Assembly (NCBI GenBank): GCA_963665165.1
Contig: OY761989.1
Span: 1,426,001-1,490,000, forward strand
Origin: G963663315 sp963665165
GTDB taxonomy: Bacteria; Pseudomonadota; Gammaproteobacteria; Arenicellales; Poriferihabitantaceae
DNA length: 64,000 nucleotides
Direction of reading: 5' to 3'
The stretch's first letter is position 1. The number at the start of each line of letters is the position of its first letter. The notes under the pieces were generated by a model. That model worked only from the letters and a program-made list of their open reading frames with translations, ran no database searches and was not told where the DNA came from. Position numbers and translations under genes: made by a program. This document shows positions 7,821 to 17,052 of this stretch, in pieces.

Positions 7821-9710
7821 ATGCCACGAATTTCTCTCCCTGACGGATCTGTCCGGGATTATCACAACCCGCTGACTGCATTCGAGGTGGCCCGGGATAT
7901 CGGCGCCGGGCTGGCGAAGGCTGCCATCGCGGCTGCCGTGAATGGAGAATTGACCGATACCGGTACCTTGCTGGAGGAGGATTGCGAACTGGCGATCATC
8001 ACCGCGCGCGATGAAGCGGGCCTGGAGGTGATCCGGCATTCGGCTGCACATTTGCTCGCCCAGGCGGTCAAGCAGTTGTTTCCGGAAGCGCAGGTGACCA
8101 TTGGCCCGGTTGTTGATGACGGGTTTTATTATGATTTTTCATATCCTCCGGGATTTTCCGAGAACGACCTGGCCGCCATCGAACAGCGTATGTCGGAAAT
8201 CGCCAAAGCGGATTACCGCATCCAGCGAACTGTGATGGAGCGGGAAGCCGCGATCCGGTATTTCCGGGACCGGGGAGAGCTGTACAAGGCGGAGATCATT
8301 GAATCGATCCCGGACGGCGAGGAACTTTCCCTGTACAGCCAGAACGATTTTACCGATTTGTGCCGAGGTCCCCACGTTCCGGGTACGGGTCATTTGAAGG
8401 CGTTCAAATTAATGAAAGTGGCGGGAGCTTACTGGCGGGGGGATTCCGGCAATGAAACGCTCCAGCGAATTTACGGAACCGCGTGGCCGGATAAAAAACA
8501 GCTGAAAGCCTATCTGGACCAGTTGGAGGAGGCTGCCCGGAGAGACCATCGGAAACTGGGCAGGCAGCTTGACCTGTTCCACATGCAGGAAGAGGCGCCG
8601 GGCATGGTGTTCTGGCATCCACGGGGATGGGCGCTGTACCAGGCGCTGCAACAATACATGAGGGCCGAACAACGCAAGCGCAATTACCAGGAAATCAATA
8701 CCCCGGCTGTGGTGGATTATTCACTGTGGGAGCGTTCGGGCCATGCCGACAAGTTTGGTGATGACATGTTTGCCGTGCAATCGGAAGGTCGGAATTTTGC
8801 GCTCAAGCCGATGAATTGCCCCTGCCATGTCCAGGTGTTTAACCAGGGGCTGAAAAGTTACCGCGATTTACCCCTTCGATTCGCGGAGTTTGGCTCCTGC
8901 CACCGCAATGAATTGTCGGGTGCATTGCACGGCTTGATGCGGGTGCGCGCATTTGTGCAGGACGATGCGCATATTTTTTGTACCGAAGATCAGGTGCAAA
9001 GCGAGGTATCGGATTTTATCGACTTCCTGCACCATGTTTACCACACGTTCGGTTTTACCGAAATCATCTACAAATTATCGACCCGGCCCGAAAACAGGGT
9101 AGGCAGTGACGAGGATTGGGACAAGGCCGAAGCGGCGCTGGCCCAGGCTCTGGATGGCAAGGGCCTGGATTGGGAATTGAATCCGGGTGAGGGCGCTTTT
9201 TATGGACCGAAAATCGAGTTTTCCCTGAAAGACAGCATTGGCCGGGTCTGGCAATGCGGCACCATGCAGGTGGATTTCGCCATGCCGGGCCGCCTGGATG
9301 CCGAATATGTCGCACAGGACGGTTCCAGAAAGACCCCGGTCATGCTGCACCGTGCCCTGATTGGCGCTTTTGAGCGATTCATCGGCATTTTGATCGAACA
9401 TTGGGAAGGCAAATTCCCGGTCTGGTTCGCTCCGGTCCAGGCCGTAATCATGAATATTACGGACAACCAGGCGGATTATGTCAAGGAAATACAAAAAACT
9501 ATGGAAATACAAGGGTTCAGGGTGGAATCTGACTTGAGAAACGAAAAGATCGGATTTAAAATTCGTGCACATACGATTCAACGTGTTCCGTATCTGCTTA
9601 TTGCAGGCGACCGCGAGGTTGAAACCAAAACAATCACGGTTCGGACACAAGGTGGAGAAAACCTGGGATCCATGCCCATAGAGCAGTTCGTCCAGGACTG
9701 CCTGGCTTAA
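7821..9710 (+). CDS. thrS: Threonyl-tRNA synthetase
   Basis: The 629-residue class II synthetase charges tRNA-Thr (E. coli ThrRS: 642 residues). An N-terminal TGS domain (about residues 1-62) begins MPRISLPDGSVRDY. It is followed by the editing domain with HSAAHLLAQA, the catalytic core with KPMNCPCHVQVF and HRNELSGALHGLMRVRAF, and motif 3 around MLHRALIGAFERF. The C-terminal anticodon-binding domain starts near residue 530. Zinc ligands typical of ThrRS are present (the Cys of NCPCH, His of DDAHIF, His of MLHRA). It heads the translation block thrS-infC-rpmI-rplT-pheS-pheT-ihfA. AGGA lies about 12 bases before the ATG. Confidence 0.97.
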   Translation: MPRISLPDGSVRDYHNPLTAFEVARDIGAGLAKAAIAAAVNGELTDTGTLLEEDCELAIITARDEAGLEVIRHSAAHLLAQAVKQLFPEAQVTIGPVVDDGFYYDFSYPPGFSENDLAAIEQRMSEIAKADYRIQRTVMEREAAIRYFRDRGELYKAEIIESIPDGEELSLYSQNDFTDLCRGPHVPGTGHLKAFKLMKVAGAYWRGDSGNETLQRIYGTAWPDKKQLKAYLDQLEEAARRDHRKLGRQLDLFHMQEEAPGMVFWHPRGWALYQALQQYMRAEQRKRNYQEINTPAVVDYSLWERSGHADKFGDDMFAVQSEGRNFALKPMNCPCHVQVFNQGLKSYRDLPLRFAEFGSCHRNELSGALHGLMRVRAFVQDDAHIFCTEDQVQSEVSDFIDFLHHVYHTFGFTEIIYKLSTRPENRVGSDEDWDKAEAALAQALDGKGLDWELNPGEGAFYGPKIEFSLKDSIGRVWQCGTMQVDFAMPGRLDAEYVAQDGSRKTPVMLHRALIGAFERFIGILIEHWEGKFPVWFAPVQAVIMNITDNQADYVKEIQKTMEIQGFRVESDLRNEKIGFKIRAHTIQRVPYLLIAGDREVETKTITVRTQGGENLGSMPIEQFVQDCLA

Positions 9711-9731
9711 AGACTGAATGAGGAAAAAGAC

Positions 9732-10304
9732 ATAGCAAAACAAAAGCAACCCAATGTAAATGATCAAATTACCAGCAGTCCAGTAAGGGTCATATCGACA
9801 GACGGCAAGCAACTGGGCATCATTTCACGAGACGAGGCGCTGGCCAGTGCGGAAAAGGCAGGACTGGATCTGGTTGAGATTTCTCCGAATGCCGCTCCGC
9901 CTGTGTGCCGGATCATGGATTACGGCAAATTTTTATATAACGAAAGCAAGAAAAGGCAGGACGCGAAAAAGAAACAAAAACAGATCACGGTAAAGGAGAT
10001 TAAATTTCGTCCTGGCACGGATGTTGGCGATTATGATGTCAAGGTGAAGAAACTGGCGGAGTTCCTCAAGGTGGGGAATAAAACCAAGGTCACCATGCGA
10101 TTCAGGGGCCGGGAGATGGCCCATAAAGAGCTGGGTCTGATGATGCTGGACCGGGTGAAGGAGGATTTGCAGGCAATCGCCGAGGTTGAGCAGACCGCCC
10201 AACTGGAAGGACGCCAGATGGTGATGGTCCTGACCCCGAAGCGGAATCTGAAAAAATCGGGTTCGGGTTCGCGGGCGCAGGAACAGCTTGACAGCTTGAT
10301 TTAA
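9732..10304 (+). CDS. infC: Translation initiation factor IF-3 with apparent AUA start
   Basis: IF-3 binds the 30S subunit and checks start codon and initiator tRNA. No ATG, GTG or TTG opens the frame before an internal GTG at 9903, which would delete the N-terminal domain. Reading upstream in frame restores ITSSPVRVISTDGKQLGIIS and LVEISPNAAPPVCRIMDYG, all classic IF-3. The frame reaches back to the thrS stop at 9708. GAGGAA at 9720-9725 stands at ideal spacing before an ATA codon at 9732, giving 190 residues (E. coli: 180). A rare start codon (AUU in E. coli) is the known basis of IF-3 autoregulation. CTG 9714 is a less likely alternative start because it lacks the spaced Shine-Dalgarno sequence. 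Confidence 0.9.
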   Translation: MAKQKQPNVNDQITSSPVRVISTDGKQLGIISRDEALASAEKAGLDLVEISPNAAPPVCRIMDYGKFLYNESKKRQDAKKKQKQITVKEIKFRPGTDVGDYDVKVKKLAEFLKVGNKTKVTMRFRGREMAHKELGLMMLDRVKEDLQAIAEVEQTAQLEGRQMVMVLTPKRNLKKSGSGSRAQEQLDSLI

Positions 10305-10411
10305 CTGTATAGCGGGAAGCAGTCCATTCCAGAACTGCCACCGCGTTTTTGTCTTGTAACTAATGAATACGACCGGAAATGATTCCAGGGTCGAGAATAC
10401 TGGAGTAAGCA

Positions 10412-10609
10412 ATGCCAAAACTGAAAACCAATCGTGGCGCCGCCAAGCGTTTCAAACGCACGGCCTCGGGAAAATTCAAACGTTCCCAATCCCACTTGAA
10501 TCATATTCTGACCAAGAAAACCACCAAACGAAAGCGCCATCTCAGAGCCGCCCGGATGGTCGATTCCGCTGATCACGCTGCTGTCAGGCAGATGCTTCCC
10601 TACAGCTGA
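10412..10609 (+). CDS. rpmI: 50S ribosomal protein L35
   Basis: A 65-residue basic protein starting MPKLKTNRGAAKRFKRTASG, the standard L35 N terminus, and ending RMLPYS-like (VRQMLPYS). It lies between infC and rplT as in most gammaproteobacteria. In E. coli, L20 represses this pair by binding the leader and the infC-rpmI gap; the 107-base gap here could hold a comparable structure, but I did not resolve one. Confidence 0.97.
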   Translation: MPKLKTNRGAAKRFKRTASGKFKRSQSHLNHILTKKTTKRKRHLRAARMVDSADHAAVRQMLPYS

Positions 10610-10630
10610 TCCATTTCGAGGAACCAGAAG

Positions 10631-10999
10631 ATGTCAAGAGTAAAAAGAGGGGTGGTTGCCAAGGCCCGCCACAAAAAAGTCCTGAAACAGGCCAAAGGCT
10701 ATCGAGGCGCCCGCAGCCGGCTTTACAAAGTCGCCAAACAGGCTGTCGATAAGGCGGGGCAATACGCTTACCGGGACCGTCGCCAGAGAAAACGCCAATT
10801 TCGTTCCCTGTGGATTGTCCGTATCAACGCGGCGGCCAGGGAAAACGGAATCAGTTACAGTCGTTTTATCGCAGGATTAAACAAGGCCAGGATTGAATTG
10901 GATCGTAAAGCGTTGTCCGACCTTGCCGTTCATGACAAGGCGGCGTTCATGGCCCTGGTGCAACAGGCAAAGCAGGCCCTGGATAATCCCACCGCCTGA
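10631..10999 (+). CDS. rplT: 50S ribosomal protein L20
   Basis: A 122-residue protein starting MSRVKRGVVAKARHKKVLK and containing the L20 signature RDRRQRKRQFRSLWIVRINA. It is required early in 50S assembly and in E. coli is the translational repressor of its own operon. It lies 21 bases after rpmI. Confidence 0.98.
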   Translation: MSRVKRGVVAKARHKKVLKQAKGYRGARSRLYKVAKQAVDKAGQYAYRDRRQRKRQFRSLWIVRINAAARENGISYSRFIAGLNKARIELDRKALSDLAVHDKAAFMALVQQAKQALDNPTA

Positions 11000-11092
11000 A
11001 TCCGGTTGCGGCGGGGCGAAAAATCTCTGGAACTCCGTTGTTTTATCCCGCTCCGGCGCCGTTTGCAGGCGAACTGAATTACCCGATATACC

Positions 11093-12130
11093 GTGTTTTC
11101 TGATCACTCATCGTTGGCAGAGATTCTCCTGGATGCCGAAAATGCCATTCCGGGTGCGAAGTCTCTGGTTGAGCTGGATGAAATTCGCGTCCGGTATCTG
11201 GGCAAGAAGGGGGTTATTACCGGGCAGTTGAAACAGATCGGTGAGTTGCCTGCCGACCGGCGCAAGGGTTTTGGTCAGGAAGTCAACCGGATCAAGTTGC
11301 GAATCACCGAATTGGTACAGTCCAGGAACCAGGAGCTGGAAACCCTGGAGACGGACAGGCGGCTGGAAGAGGAAAAAATCGACGTCACTCAACCGGGAAG
11401 AGGGCAGTCGACGGGCACCCTTCATCCGATTTCCCGGACGGTAAGGAGAATGGAACAGATTTTCGACCGACTGGGTTTCGATGTTGCGACCGGTCCCGAA
11501 ATCGAGGATGACTACCACAACTTCGAGGCGCTCAACATCCCCCCGAATCATCCTGCCCGAGCCATGCACGATACGTTCTACATTGACGATCATGTGGTGT
11601 TGAGAACGCATACTTCACCCGTGCAGATCCGCTATATGCACAATACCAGGCCGCCGATTCGGGTGATTGCCCCCGGACGGGTCTATCGTTGTGACTCCGA
11701 TGTGACCCATACTCCGATGTTTCATCAACTCGAAGGATTGTGTGTCGATAAGGACGTTACTTTTTCGGACCTGAAGGGAGTCCTGATCTATTTTATCCGG
11801 GAATTCTTCGAACAAGATCTTCCGGTCAGATTCAGGTCGTCGTATTTCCCTTTCACGGAACCCTCGGCAGAGATGGATATGGGGTGCGTGTTCTGTAACA
11901 GTGAAGGTTGTCGAATCTGCAAACAAACCGGATGGCTGGAAGTGCTGGGCTGCGGCATGGTTCATCCGGAAGTGCTCAGACATGGCCGGGTGGACAGTGC
12001 GGAGTATTCCGGCTACGCGTTCGGGCTGGGAGTCGAACGCCTGACCATGCTGCGTTACGGAGTCAACGACCTGCGTTTGTTTTTCAACAATGATTTGTCC
12101 TTCCTGCGGCAATTTCATGGCGCGGTATAA
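11093..12130 (+). CDS. pheS: Phenylalanyl-tRNA synthetase alpha subunit
   Basis: The 345-residue catalytic subunit (E. coli: 327) has an N-terminal coiled-coil tRNA-binding arm followed by the class II core. Core motifs include TGPEIEDDYHNFEALNIP, TPMFHQLEGL and FGLGVERLTMLRYG. Compared with E. coli PheS it carries a cysteine-rich insertion, MGCVFCNSEGCRICKQTG, near residues 263-280. That insertion looks like a zinc knuckle and is found in PheS of various bacteria. The start is a GTG without a strong Shine-Dalgarno sequence, chosen because the frame closes just upstream and the length fits. pheT follows after 14 bases. Confidence 0.95.
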   Translation: MFSDHSSLAEILLDAENAIPGAKSLVELDEIRVRYLGKKGVITGQLKQIGELPADRRKGFGQEVNRIKLRITELVQSRNQELETLETDRRLEEEKIDVTQPGRGQSTGTLHPISRTVRRMEQIFDRLGFDVATGPEIEDDYHNFEALNIPPNHPARAMHDTFYIDDHVVLRTHTSPVQIRYMHNTRPPIRVIAPGRVYRCDSDVTHTPMFHQLEGLCVDKDVTFSDLKGVLIYFIREFFEQDLPVRFRSSYFPFTEPSAEMDMGCVFCNSEGCRICKQTGWLEVLGCGMVHPEVLRHGRVDSAEYSGYAFGLGVERLTMLRYGVNDLRLFFNNDLSFLRQFHGAV

Positions 12131-12144
12131 CCCGGGGCGAAGCC

Positions 12145-14583
12145 ATGCTGGTCAGTGAATCCTGGATAAGGGAATGGGTCAACCCGGAAATTCCGGCCAC
12201 GCAACTGGCTGAGAAGCTGACGCTCGCTGGCCTGGAAGTGGAGTCGATAACCTCAGCGGGGCCACATCCGGTTCCAACCGGTGTGGTGGTGGGTGAAATT
12301 GTCACTGCCGCGCCTCATCCGCATGCGCCGAATCTGAGTCTTTGCCAGGTCAATACCGGTAACGGGGAGCCGTTGTCCATAGTTTGCGGCGCAACGAACG
12401 TGTGCCAGGGTCTGCGAACCGCGGTTGCCAGAAAGGGCGCGAAAACAGGCGGCGCGACCATCGACAGAAAGGAGGTCAAAGGAGAGGTATCCGAGGGGAT
12501 GTTGTGTTCCGCGATGGAACTGGGCCTTGCGGATTCTTCTGACGGGATCATCGAATTGAATCCGGATGCGCCGCTGGGAACCGCGATTGCGGATTACCTT
12601 GAGTTGCATGATCGGGTATTCGAATTGACGCTGACACCGAACCGTGGGGATTGTCTGGGCATGGTCGGTGTGGCCCGCGAAATATCGGTTTTGACCGGCG
12701 CCCGGCTAGAAGTTCCTGTACTCAATGCAATCCAGCCGACGATATCCCGGTCTCTTGATGTCAGGCTGGAAGCCGTTGATGCCTGTCCACGCTATACAGG
12801 CCGGGCGATTCAGGGTGTAGACATGAATGCGAGAACCCCGGACTGGATGGTGGAGCGACTGCGGCGCTCCGGGATGCGCAGCATCAACCCGATAGTCGAT
12901 GTCTCAAACTATGTGATGCATGAACTCGGCCAACCCATGCACGCGTTTGACCTGAACCGGATCAGCGGCGGTATTGTGGTCCGAAGAGCGTATGAAGGAG
13001 AGGAACTTGAATTGCTGGACGGCAGTACGGTGAAGATGTCGCCCGGCAATCTGGTGATTGCCGATCATCAGGCCGCTATTGCGCTGGCCGGCATCATGGG
13101 AGGAAAAGGTTCTGCGATAACCGGCAATACCACGGATATTTATCTCGAATCCGCATTCTTTCAGCCCGGCGGCATTCTTGGGAAGGCCCGGCAATTCGGT
13201 ATGCACACGGATGCCTCACACCGGTTCGAAAGAGGGGTGGATAGCAGTCTTCAATTGACCGCAATGGAAAGGGCAACCCATCTGATTCTCGAAATCGCGG
13301 GCGGGTCTGCCGGGCCGGTTACCGATGCGGTCGAAAGATCGGCTCTTCCACAAGCCCGGTCAATCCGGTTTGATTATCCGGAAATCGAACGGGTGCTTGG
13401 TATCCGCATTCCCGCCGAAGACGCGACCAGTATCATGCGGGGTCTTGGCATGACATTGACCGCCACCGCGTCGGGATGGGAAGTGATACCACCGGGCTGG
13501 AGGTTCGATATCAGTGGCCAGCACGACCTGGTGGAAGAGGTGGGGCGATGTTACGGCTTTGAGAAAATCATACCTGCGGCGCCTTCGGCGAATCATCGGA
13601 CAGGCCGGCATCGTGAGGGTATCATTACCCGGTATGATATTCAGCAGGCGCTGATTCAACGGGGTTATCATGAGACCATGACCTACAGTTTTGTGGACCG
13701 GTCTGCCCAACGGAATCTGCTGGACCGGCGGGATGCGATTCCTCTGGTCAATCCCATCGCTGACAACATGTCAGTCATGCGTCAAAGCCTCTGGCCCGGG
13801 TTATTGGAGGCGTTTCGGAATAACCTGAATCGTCAGGAAAGCCGGGTCCGGTTATTCGAACTCGGACATGTTTTCGACAGGGCCGACAATGAGAGAAAGA
13901 GTCAGGAAAAAAATCACCTGGCTGGTTTGATAAGTGGACTTTGCCAGCCGGGTCAATGGGGCTGCGAGCCGAGGGAGGTGGATTTTTTCGATCTGAAAGG
14001 AGACCTGGAAGCGGTTCTGAATTTGTCCGGCGACTCCGATCAGGTTCAATTCCGGAGTTTCCAGCACAGTGCGCTGCATCCGGGACAATGTGCACGAATC
14101 GAATTTGAAAACGAGGTGATCGGCATTGCCGGGCGACTCCATCCCGCCCGGCAAAAATTTTACGAGACAGGCCAGGCCGTTTACCTGTTTGAAATTGATC
14201 TCGCCTTTTTGACCCGGTCCGGATTGCCAGAATTTTCCGAGGTATCGAAATTCCCTGTACTGCAAAGAGACCTCTCCATCCTGGTGGATGAAGAAATTGA
14301 AGTACAAACCGTTTTGGAGATTATTCGTACTGGCGGCGGGAAGCTATTGAAGGAGCTGGAATTGTTCGATATTTACCGCGAACGAAAGCTGGAAGAAAAC
14401 AAGAAAAGTCTGACTGTCGCCTTGACATTTCAGTCAGACTCAAGCAGTCTCACGTCTGGTGAAATAGAAGTTGTAACGGATCGGATTATCGGGCTGCTGG
14501 AGAGTGAAACGGGCGCCCGGCTACGGTTTCAAGCCAGGACAGAAGCAGACCCTGCCGAAAACACGCGTAAGCGCCAAAATTGA
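12145..14583 (+). CDS. pheT: Phenylalanyl-tRNA synthetase beta subunit
   Basis: The 812-residue beta subunit (E. coli: 795) pairs with PheS as an alpha2-beta2 enzyme. Domains in order: an OB-fold tRNA-binding domain (about residues 40-150, with the segment VNTGNGEPLSIVCGATNV), the B3/B4 editing region including ELTLTPNRGDCLGMVGVARE, the B5 domain near residues 400-470, and a C-terminal ferredoxin-fold anticodon-binding domain from about residue 695 (KFPVLQRDLSILVDE). The start MLVSESWIREWVNPEI is the family consensus. It is probably translationally linked to ihfA, whose ATG begins 2 bases after the pheT stop. Confidence 0.97.
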   Translation: MLVSESWIREWVNPEIPATQLAEKLTLAGLEVESITSAGPHPVPTGVVVGEIVTAAPHPHAPNLSLCQVNTGNGEPLSIVCGATNVCQGLRTAVARKGAKTGGATIDRKEVKGEVSEGMLCSAMELGLADSSDGIIELNPDAPLGTAIADYLELHDRVFELTLTPNRGDCLGMVGVAREISVLTGARLEVPVLNAIQPTISRSLDVRLEAVDACPRYTGRAIQGVDMNARTPDWMVERLRRSGMRSINPIVDVSNYVMHELGQPMHAFDLNRISGGIVVRRAYEGEELELLDGSTVKMSPGNLVIADHQAAIALAGIMGGKGSAITGNTTDIYLESAFFQPGGILGKARQFGMHTDASHRFERGVDSSLQLTAMERATHLILEIAGGSAGPVTDAVERSALPQARSIRFDYPEIERVLGIRIPAEDATSIMRGLGMTLTATASGWEVIPPGWRFDISGQHDLVEEVGRCYGFEKIIPAAPSANHRTGRHREGIITRYDIQQALIQRGYHETMTYSFVDRSAQRNLLDRRDAIPLVNPIADNMSVMRQSLWPGLLEAFRNNLNRQESRVRLFELGHVFDRADNERKSQEKNHLAGLISGLCQPGQWGCEPREVDFFDLKGDLEAVLNLSGDSDQVQFRSFQHSALHPGQCARIEFENEVIGIAGRLHPARQKFYETGQAVYLFEIDLAFLTRSGLPEFSEVSKFPVLQRDLSILVDEEIEVQTVLEIIRTGGGKLLKELELFDIYRERKLEENKKSLTVALTFQSDSSSLTSGEIEVVTDRIIGLLESETGARLRFQARTEADPAENTRKRQN

Positions 14584-14584
14584 T

Positions 14585-14902
14585 ATGACGGTAACAAAAG
14601 TAGATTTAAGAGACACGCTTTTCGATGAGATCGGATTGAACAAACGCGAATCCAGGGAGTTTGTCGAATCATTTTTCGGGAAAATCTGCTTGCTGCTTGA
14701 GGAAGGTCATTCGATCAAGTTATCCGGTTTTGGCAGTTTCAACCTCCGTGACAAACCGGAACGCCTGGGGCGCAATCCGAAAACCGGTGAAGAAGTACCG
14801 ATCCTGCCAAGACGGGTAGTCACCTTCAAATCAGGCCAGAAGCTGAAAAACGACATCAATAAAAACGCTTTTCACCTGAATCGGCTACGTATTGGTAACT
14901 AA
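14585..14902 (+). CDS. ihfA: Integration host factor alpha subunit
   Basis: A 105-residue DNA-bending protein of the HU/IHF family. It starts MTVTKVDLRDTLFDEIGLNK and has the DNA-binding arm GRNPKTGEEVPILPRRVVTF, in which the Pro intercalates at the bend. The open frame can be extended 27 codons upstream within pheT, but that extension is unrelated to the family, so ATG 14585 is used. Position directly behind pheT is conserved in gammaproteobacteria and supports the alpha rather than beta subunit. Confidence 0.95.
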   Translation: MTVTKVDLRDTLFDEIGLNKRESREFVESFFGKICLLLEEGHSIKLSGFGSFNLRDKPERLGRNPKTGEEVPILPRRVVTFKSGQKLKNDINKNAFHLNRLRIGN

Positions 14903-14910
14903 ACTCGATA

Positions 14911-15282
14911 ATGCTGGATCCTACAGGGTTTGAACTCCCTCCAATACCTCCCAAGCGATATTTCGCTATTGGAGAAGTCAGTAAACTTTGCGAAATCAAG
15001 CCACATGTCCTGCGTTACTGGGAGTCGGTGTTCCCCCAGTTAAAACCGATTAAACGCCGTGGCAGGCGGTATTACCAGAGACATGAGGTCAAGCTGATAC
15101 GGCATATTTCCCGGATGTTGTACAAGGAAGGATTTACGATCAGCAGCGCCAGAAGGCAACTGGAGGAATTCTCCCGGGATAATTTTGAAACAAGGGGCGC
15201 TGCAAGGGATGCCGAGTGGTCCAGCAGGATGATCTCACAGCTCATTGAGGAGCTTTCCGAAGTTCAACGAATTCTAAGCTGA
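14911..15282 (+). CDS. MerR-family transcriptional regulator next to ihfA
   Basis: A 123-residue protein with an N-terminal MerR helix-turn-helix (YFAIGEVSKLCEIKPHVLRY, then WESVFPQLKP and the wing RRGRRYYQRHEVKLIRHI), followed by a short helical dimerisation region. No cysteine-rich metal-binding C terminus is present, so it is unlikely to be a metal sensor. The effector is unknown. A small MerR-like gene directly after ihfA is a conserved gammaproteobacterial arrangement. The start is 8 bases after the ihfA stop. Confidence 0.9.
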   Translation: MLDPTGFELPPIPPKRYFAIGEVSKLCEIKPHVLRYWESVFPQLKPIKRRGRRYYQRHEVKLIRHISRMLYKEGFTISSARRQLEEFSRDNFETRGAARDAEWSSRMISQLIEELSEVQRILS

Positions 15283-15337
15283 GTCCTGGGGTACAATCAG
15301 AATATTTCACGGGCAGGGGTATCTTCCTCTCGATCTT

Positions 15338-15414
15338 CGGGGTGTGGCGCAGCCTGGTAGCGCACCGCAATGGGGTTGCGGTGGTCGGAGGTTCAAATCC
15401 TCTCACCCCGACCA
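15338..15414 (+). tRNA. tRNA-Pro(GGG)
   Basis: A 77-nt cloverleaf with encoded CCA. The acceptor stem CGGGGTG pairs with CACCCCG, the D stem is GCGC/GCGC, and the anticodon stem CCGCA/TGCGG closes loop ATGGGGT, giving anticodon GGG. A -10-like TACAAT lies about 45 bases upstream. It sits between the merR-like gene and mlaF. Confidence 0.96.
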
Positions 15415-15439
15415 ACAATACAGATGCATACCGGTCAGA

Positions 15440-16270
15440 ATGAATCGCCCATCCCCCCCGAAACGGTTTGACCGTCCTCTGGTCGACGCGGTTGATATTC
15501 ACTTTTCATTTGGTGGCCGCAGCGTATTCAGTGGTTTGAACCTGACTGTTCCCCGAGGAAAATTGACTGTCATCATGGGGCCGAGCGGTTGCGGCAAATC
15601 AACATTTCTGAATATGCTCGGAGGACGGCTCCAACCGGACCACGGGAGCCTGGTTTTCGACGGCAGGCCGGTACCCGCCGTTGAGGGCGCCGAACTCTAT
15701 GCGATGCGCCGTAAAATGGGTATGCTGTTCCAGAACAGCGCACTTTTGACTGATCTGGATGTCTATGACAATGTTGCGTTCCCGATTCGGGAGCAAACTG
15801 ACCTGACCGAAGAAATCATTCACCTGATGGTACTGATGAAACTGGAAATGGTCGGACTTCGCGGCGCCAGGAACCGGATGCCGGCGGAATTGTCCGGGGG
15901 TATGGCTCGCCGGGTTGCGCTGGCGCGGGCCATTGCCCTTGACCCGGAACTGATCCTGTACGACGAACCCTTTGTTGGGCTTGATCCGATTTCGAAGGCG
16001 GTTATCATTCAACTGATCCGGAAAATGAACGATGCCATGGGGATTGCTTCCGTAGTGGTTACCCATGATGTGTATGAAGGGTGCAGTATCGCTGATTATG
16101 TTTATTTGCTGGATAACGGAAAAGTCGCCGGGCAGGGTACCGCCGAGGAGATGATGAACAGCAATCAACCCGGAATCCGGCAGTTCATGAACGGATTGCC
16201 GGACGGCCCGGTCAGATACCACTATCCTGCCGGGAATTATCTGGACGATCTCGGAGTGCAGGGCCAGTGA
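15440..16270 (+). CDS. mlaF: Mla phospholipid transport ATPase MlaF
   Basis: A 276-residue ABC ATPase (E. coli: 269) that powers phospholipid movement between outer and inner membranes as part of MlaFEDB. Walker A is MGPSGCGKSTF, the signature is ELSGGMARRVALARAIALDP, and Walker B is LILYDEPFVGLDP. The signature GGMARR is typical of Mla/Ttg2/MCE-type ATPases. The open frame extends upstream through tRNA-Pro; ATG 15440 is chosen because it clears the tRNA and matches family length. First gene of mlaFEDCB; its TGA overlaps the GTG start of mlaE. Confidence 0.96.
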   Translation: MNRPSPPKRFDRPLVDAVDIHFSFGGRSVFSGLNLTVPRGKLTVIMGPSGCGKSTFLNMLGGRLQPDHGSLVFDGRPVPAVEGAELYAMRRKMGMLFQNSALLTDLDVYDNVAFPIREQTDLTEEIIHLMVLMKLEMVGLRGARNRMPAELSGGMARRVALARAIALDPELILYDEPFVGLDPISKAVIIQLIRKMNDAMGIASVVVTHDVYEGCSIADYVYLLDNGKVAGQGTAEEMMNSNQPGIRQFMNGLPDGPVRYHYPAGNYLDDLGVQGQ

Positions 16271-17046
16271 GTTTTGTCGTCAATCTGGGGAGTTGGGGGC
16301 TGGGACTGGTCTACCGGCTGGGCGCGGCCTTTTTATTCCTGTTGCAAGCGTTGCGCGGCGCCTGCCAGTGTCTGCCCAGGGGAGCACTGATCATTCAGCA
16401 GATTTATTCAATTGGCGTGTTGACCATGCTTATCATTCTTGTGTCCGGGTTGTTCGTGGGCATGGTTCTGGGATTGCAGGGTTATTATCAATTGGTCAAT
16501 TTCAGCGCTGAGTCCAGTCTCGGGATGGTGGTTGCGTTGTTCCTGGTCAGGGAGCTCGGTCCGGTGTTGACGGCCTTGTTGTTTGCAGGCAGGGCGGGGT
16601 CTGCGCTGACCGCGGAAATCGGGTTGATGAAAACCACTGAACAGTTGGCCGCGATGGAGATGATGGCCGTGAATCCGATGACCCGGGTGATCGGGCCGCG
16701 TTTTATCGCCGGGATTATTGCCATGCCGTTGCTGGCGGCCATGATGAGCGCGGTCGGTATTCTGGGCGGGTACCTGGTGGCTCATGGCCAGTTCGGAGTG
16801 GACACGGGGGTCTATTGGACATCCATTGAAAATGGCGTCGAGTGGGTTGATGATGTGCTGAACGGTGTGATAAAGAGTGTCGTGTTCGGCTTTGTCGTGG
16901 TCTGGGTAGCCCTGTTCGAAGGATATGTTGCCGAACCGACATCGGAAGGGGTAAGCCGGGCTACGACCAGGACGGTAGTCGTATCCTCACTCGCCATACT
17001 GGGTGGGGACTATATTTTGACAGCTTTGATGTTTGGAGGTTCCTGA
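16267..17046 (+). CDS. mlaE: Mla phospholipid transport permease MlaE
   Basis: A 259-residue inner-membrane permease of the MlaE/YrbE family with about five to six hydrophobic segments. Family motifs include GMVLGLQGYYQL, LGPVLTALLFAGRAGSALTAEIG (quoted here in two joined parts of the same stretch, residues about 97-119) and EQLAAMEMMAVNP. The GTG start overlaps the mlaF stop by four bases (GTGA), indicating translational coupling. It forms the transmembrane core with MlaF and MlaB in the cytoplasm and MlaD in the periplasm. Confidence 0.96.
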   Translation: MSFVVNLGSWGLGLVYRLGAAFLFLLQALRGACQCLPRGALIIQQIYSIGVLTMLIILVSGLFVGMVLGLQGYYQLVNFSAESSLGMVVALFLVRELGPVLTALLFAGRAGSALTAEIGLMKTTEQLAAMEMMAVNPMTRVIGPRFIAGIIAMPLLAAMMSAVGILGGYLVAHGQFGVDTGVYWTSIENGVEWVDDVLNGVIKSVVFGFVVVWVALFEGYVAEPTSEGVSRATTRTVVVSSLAILGGDYILTALMFGGS

Positions 17047-17052
17047 AAATCG

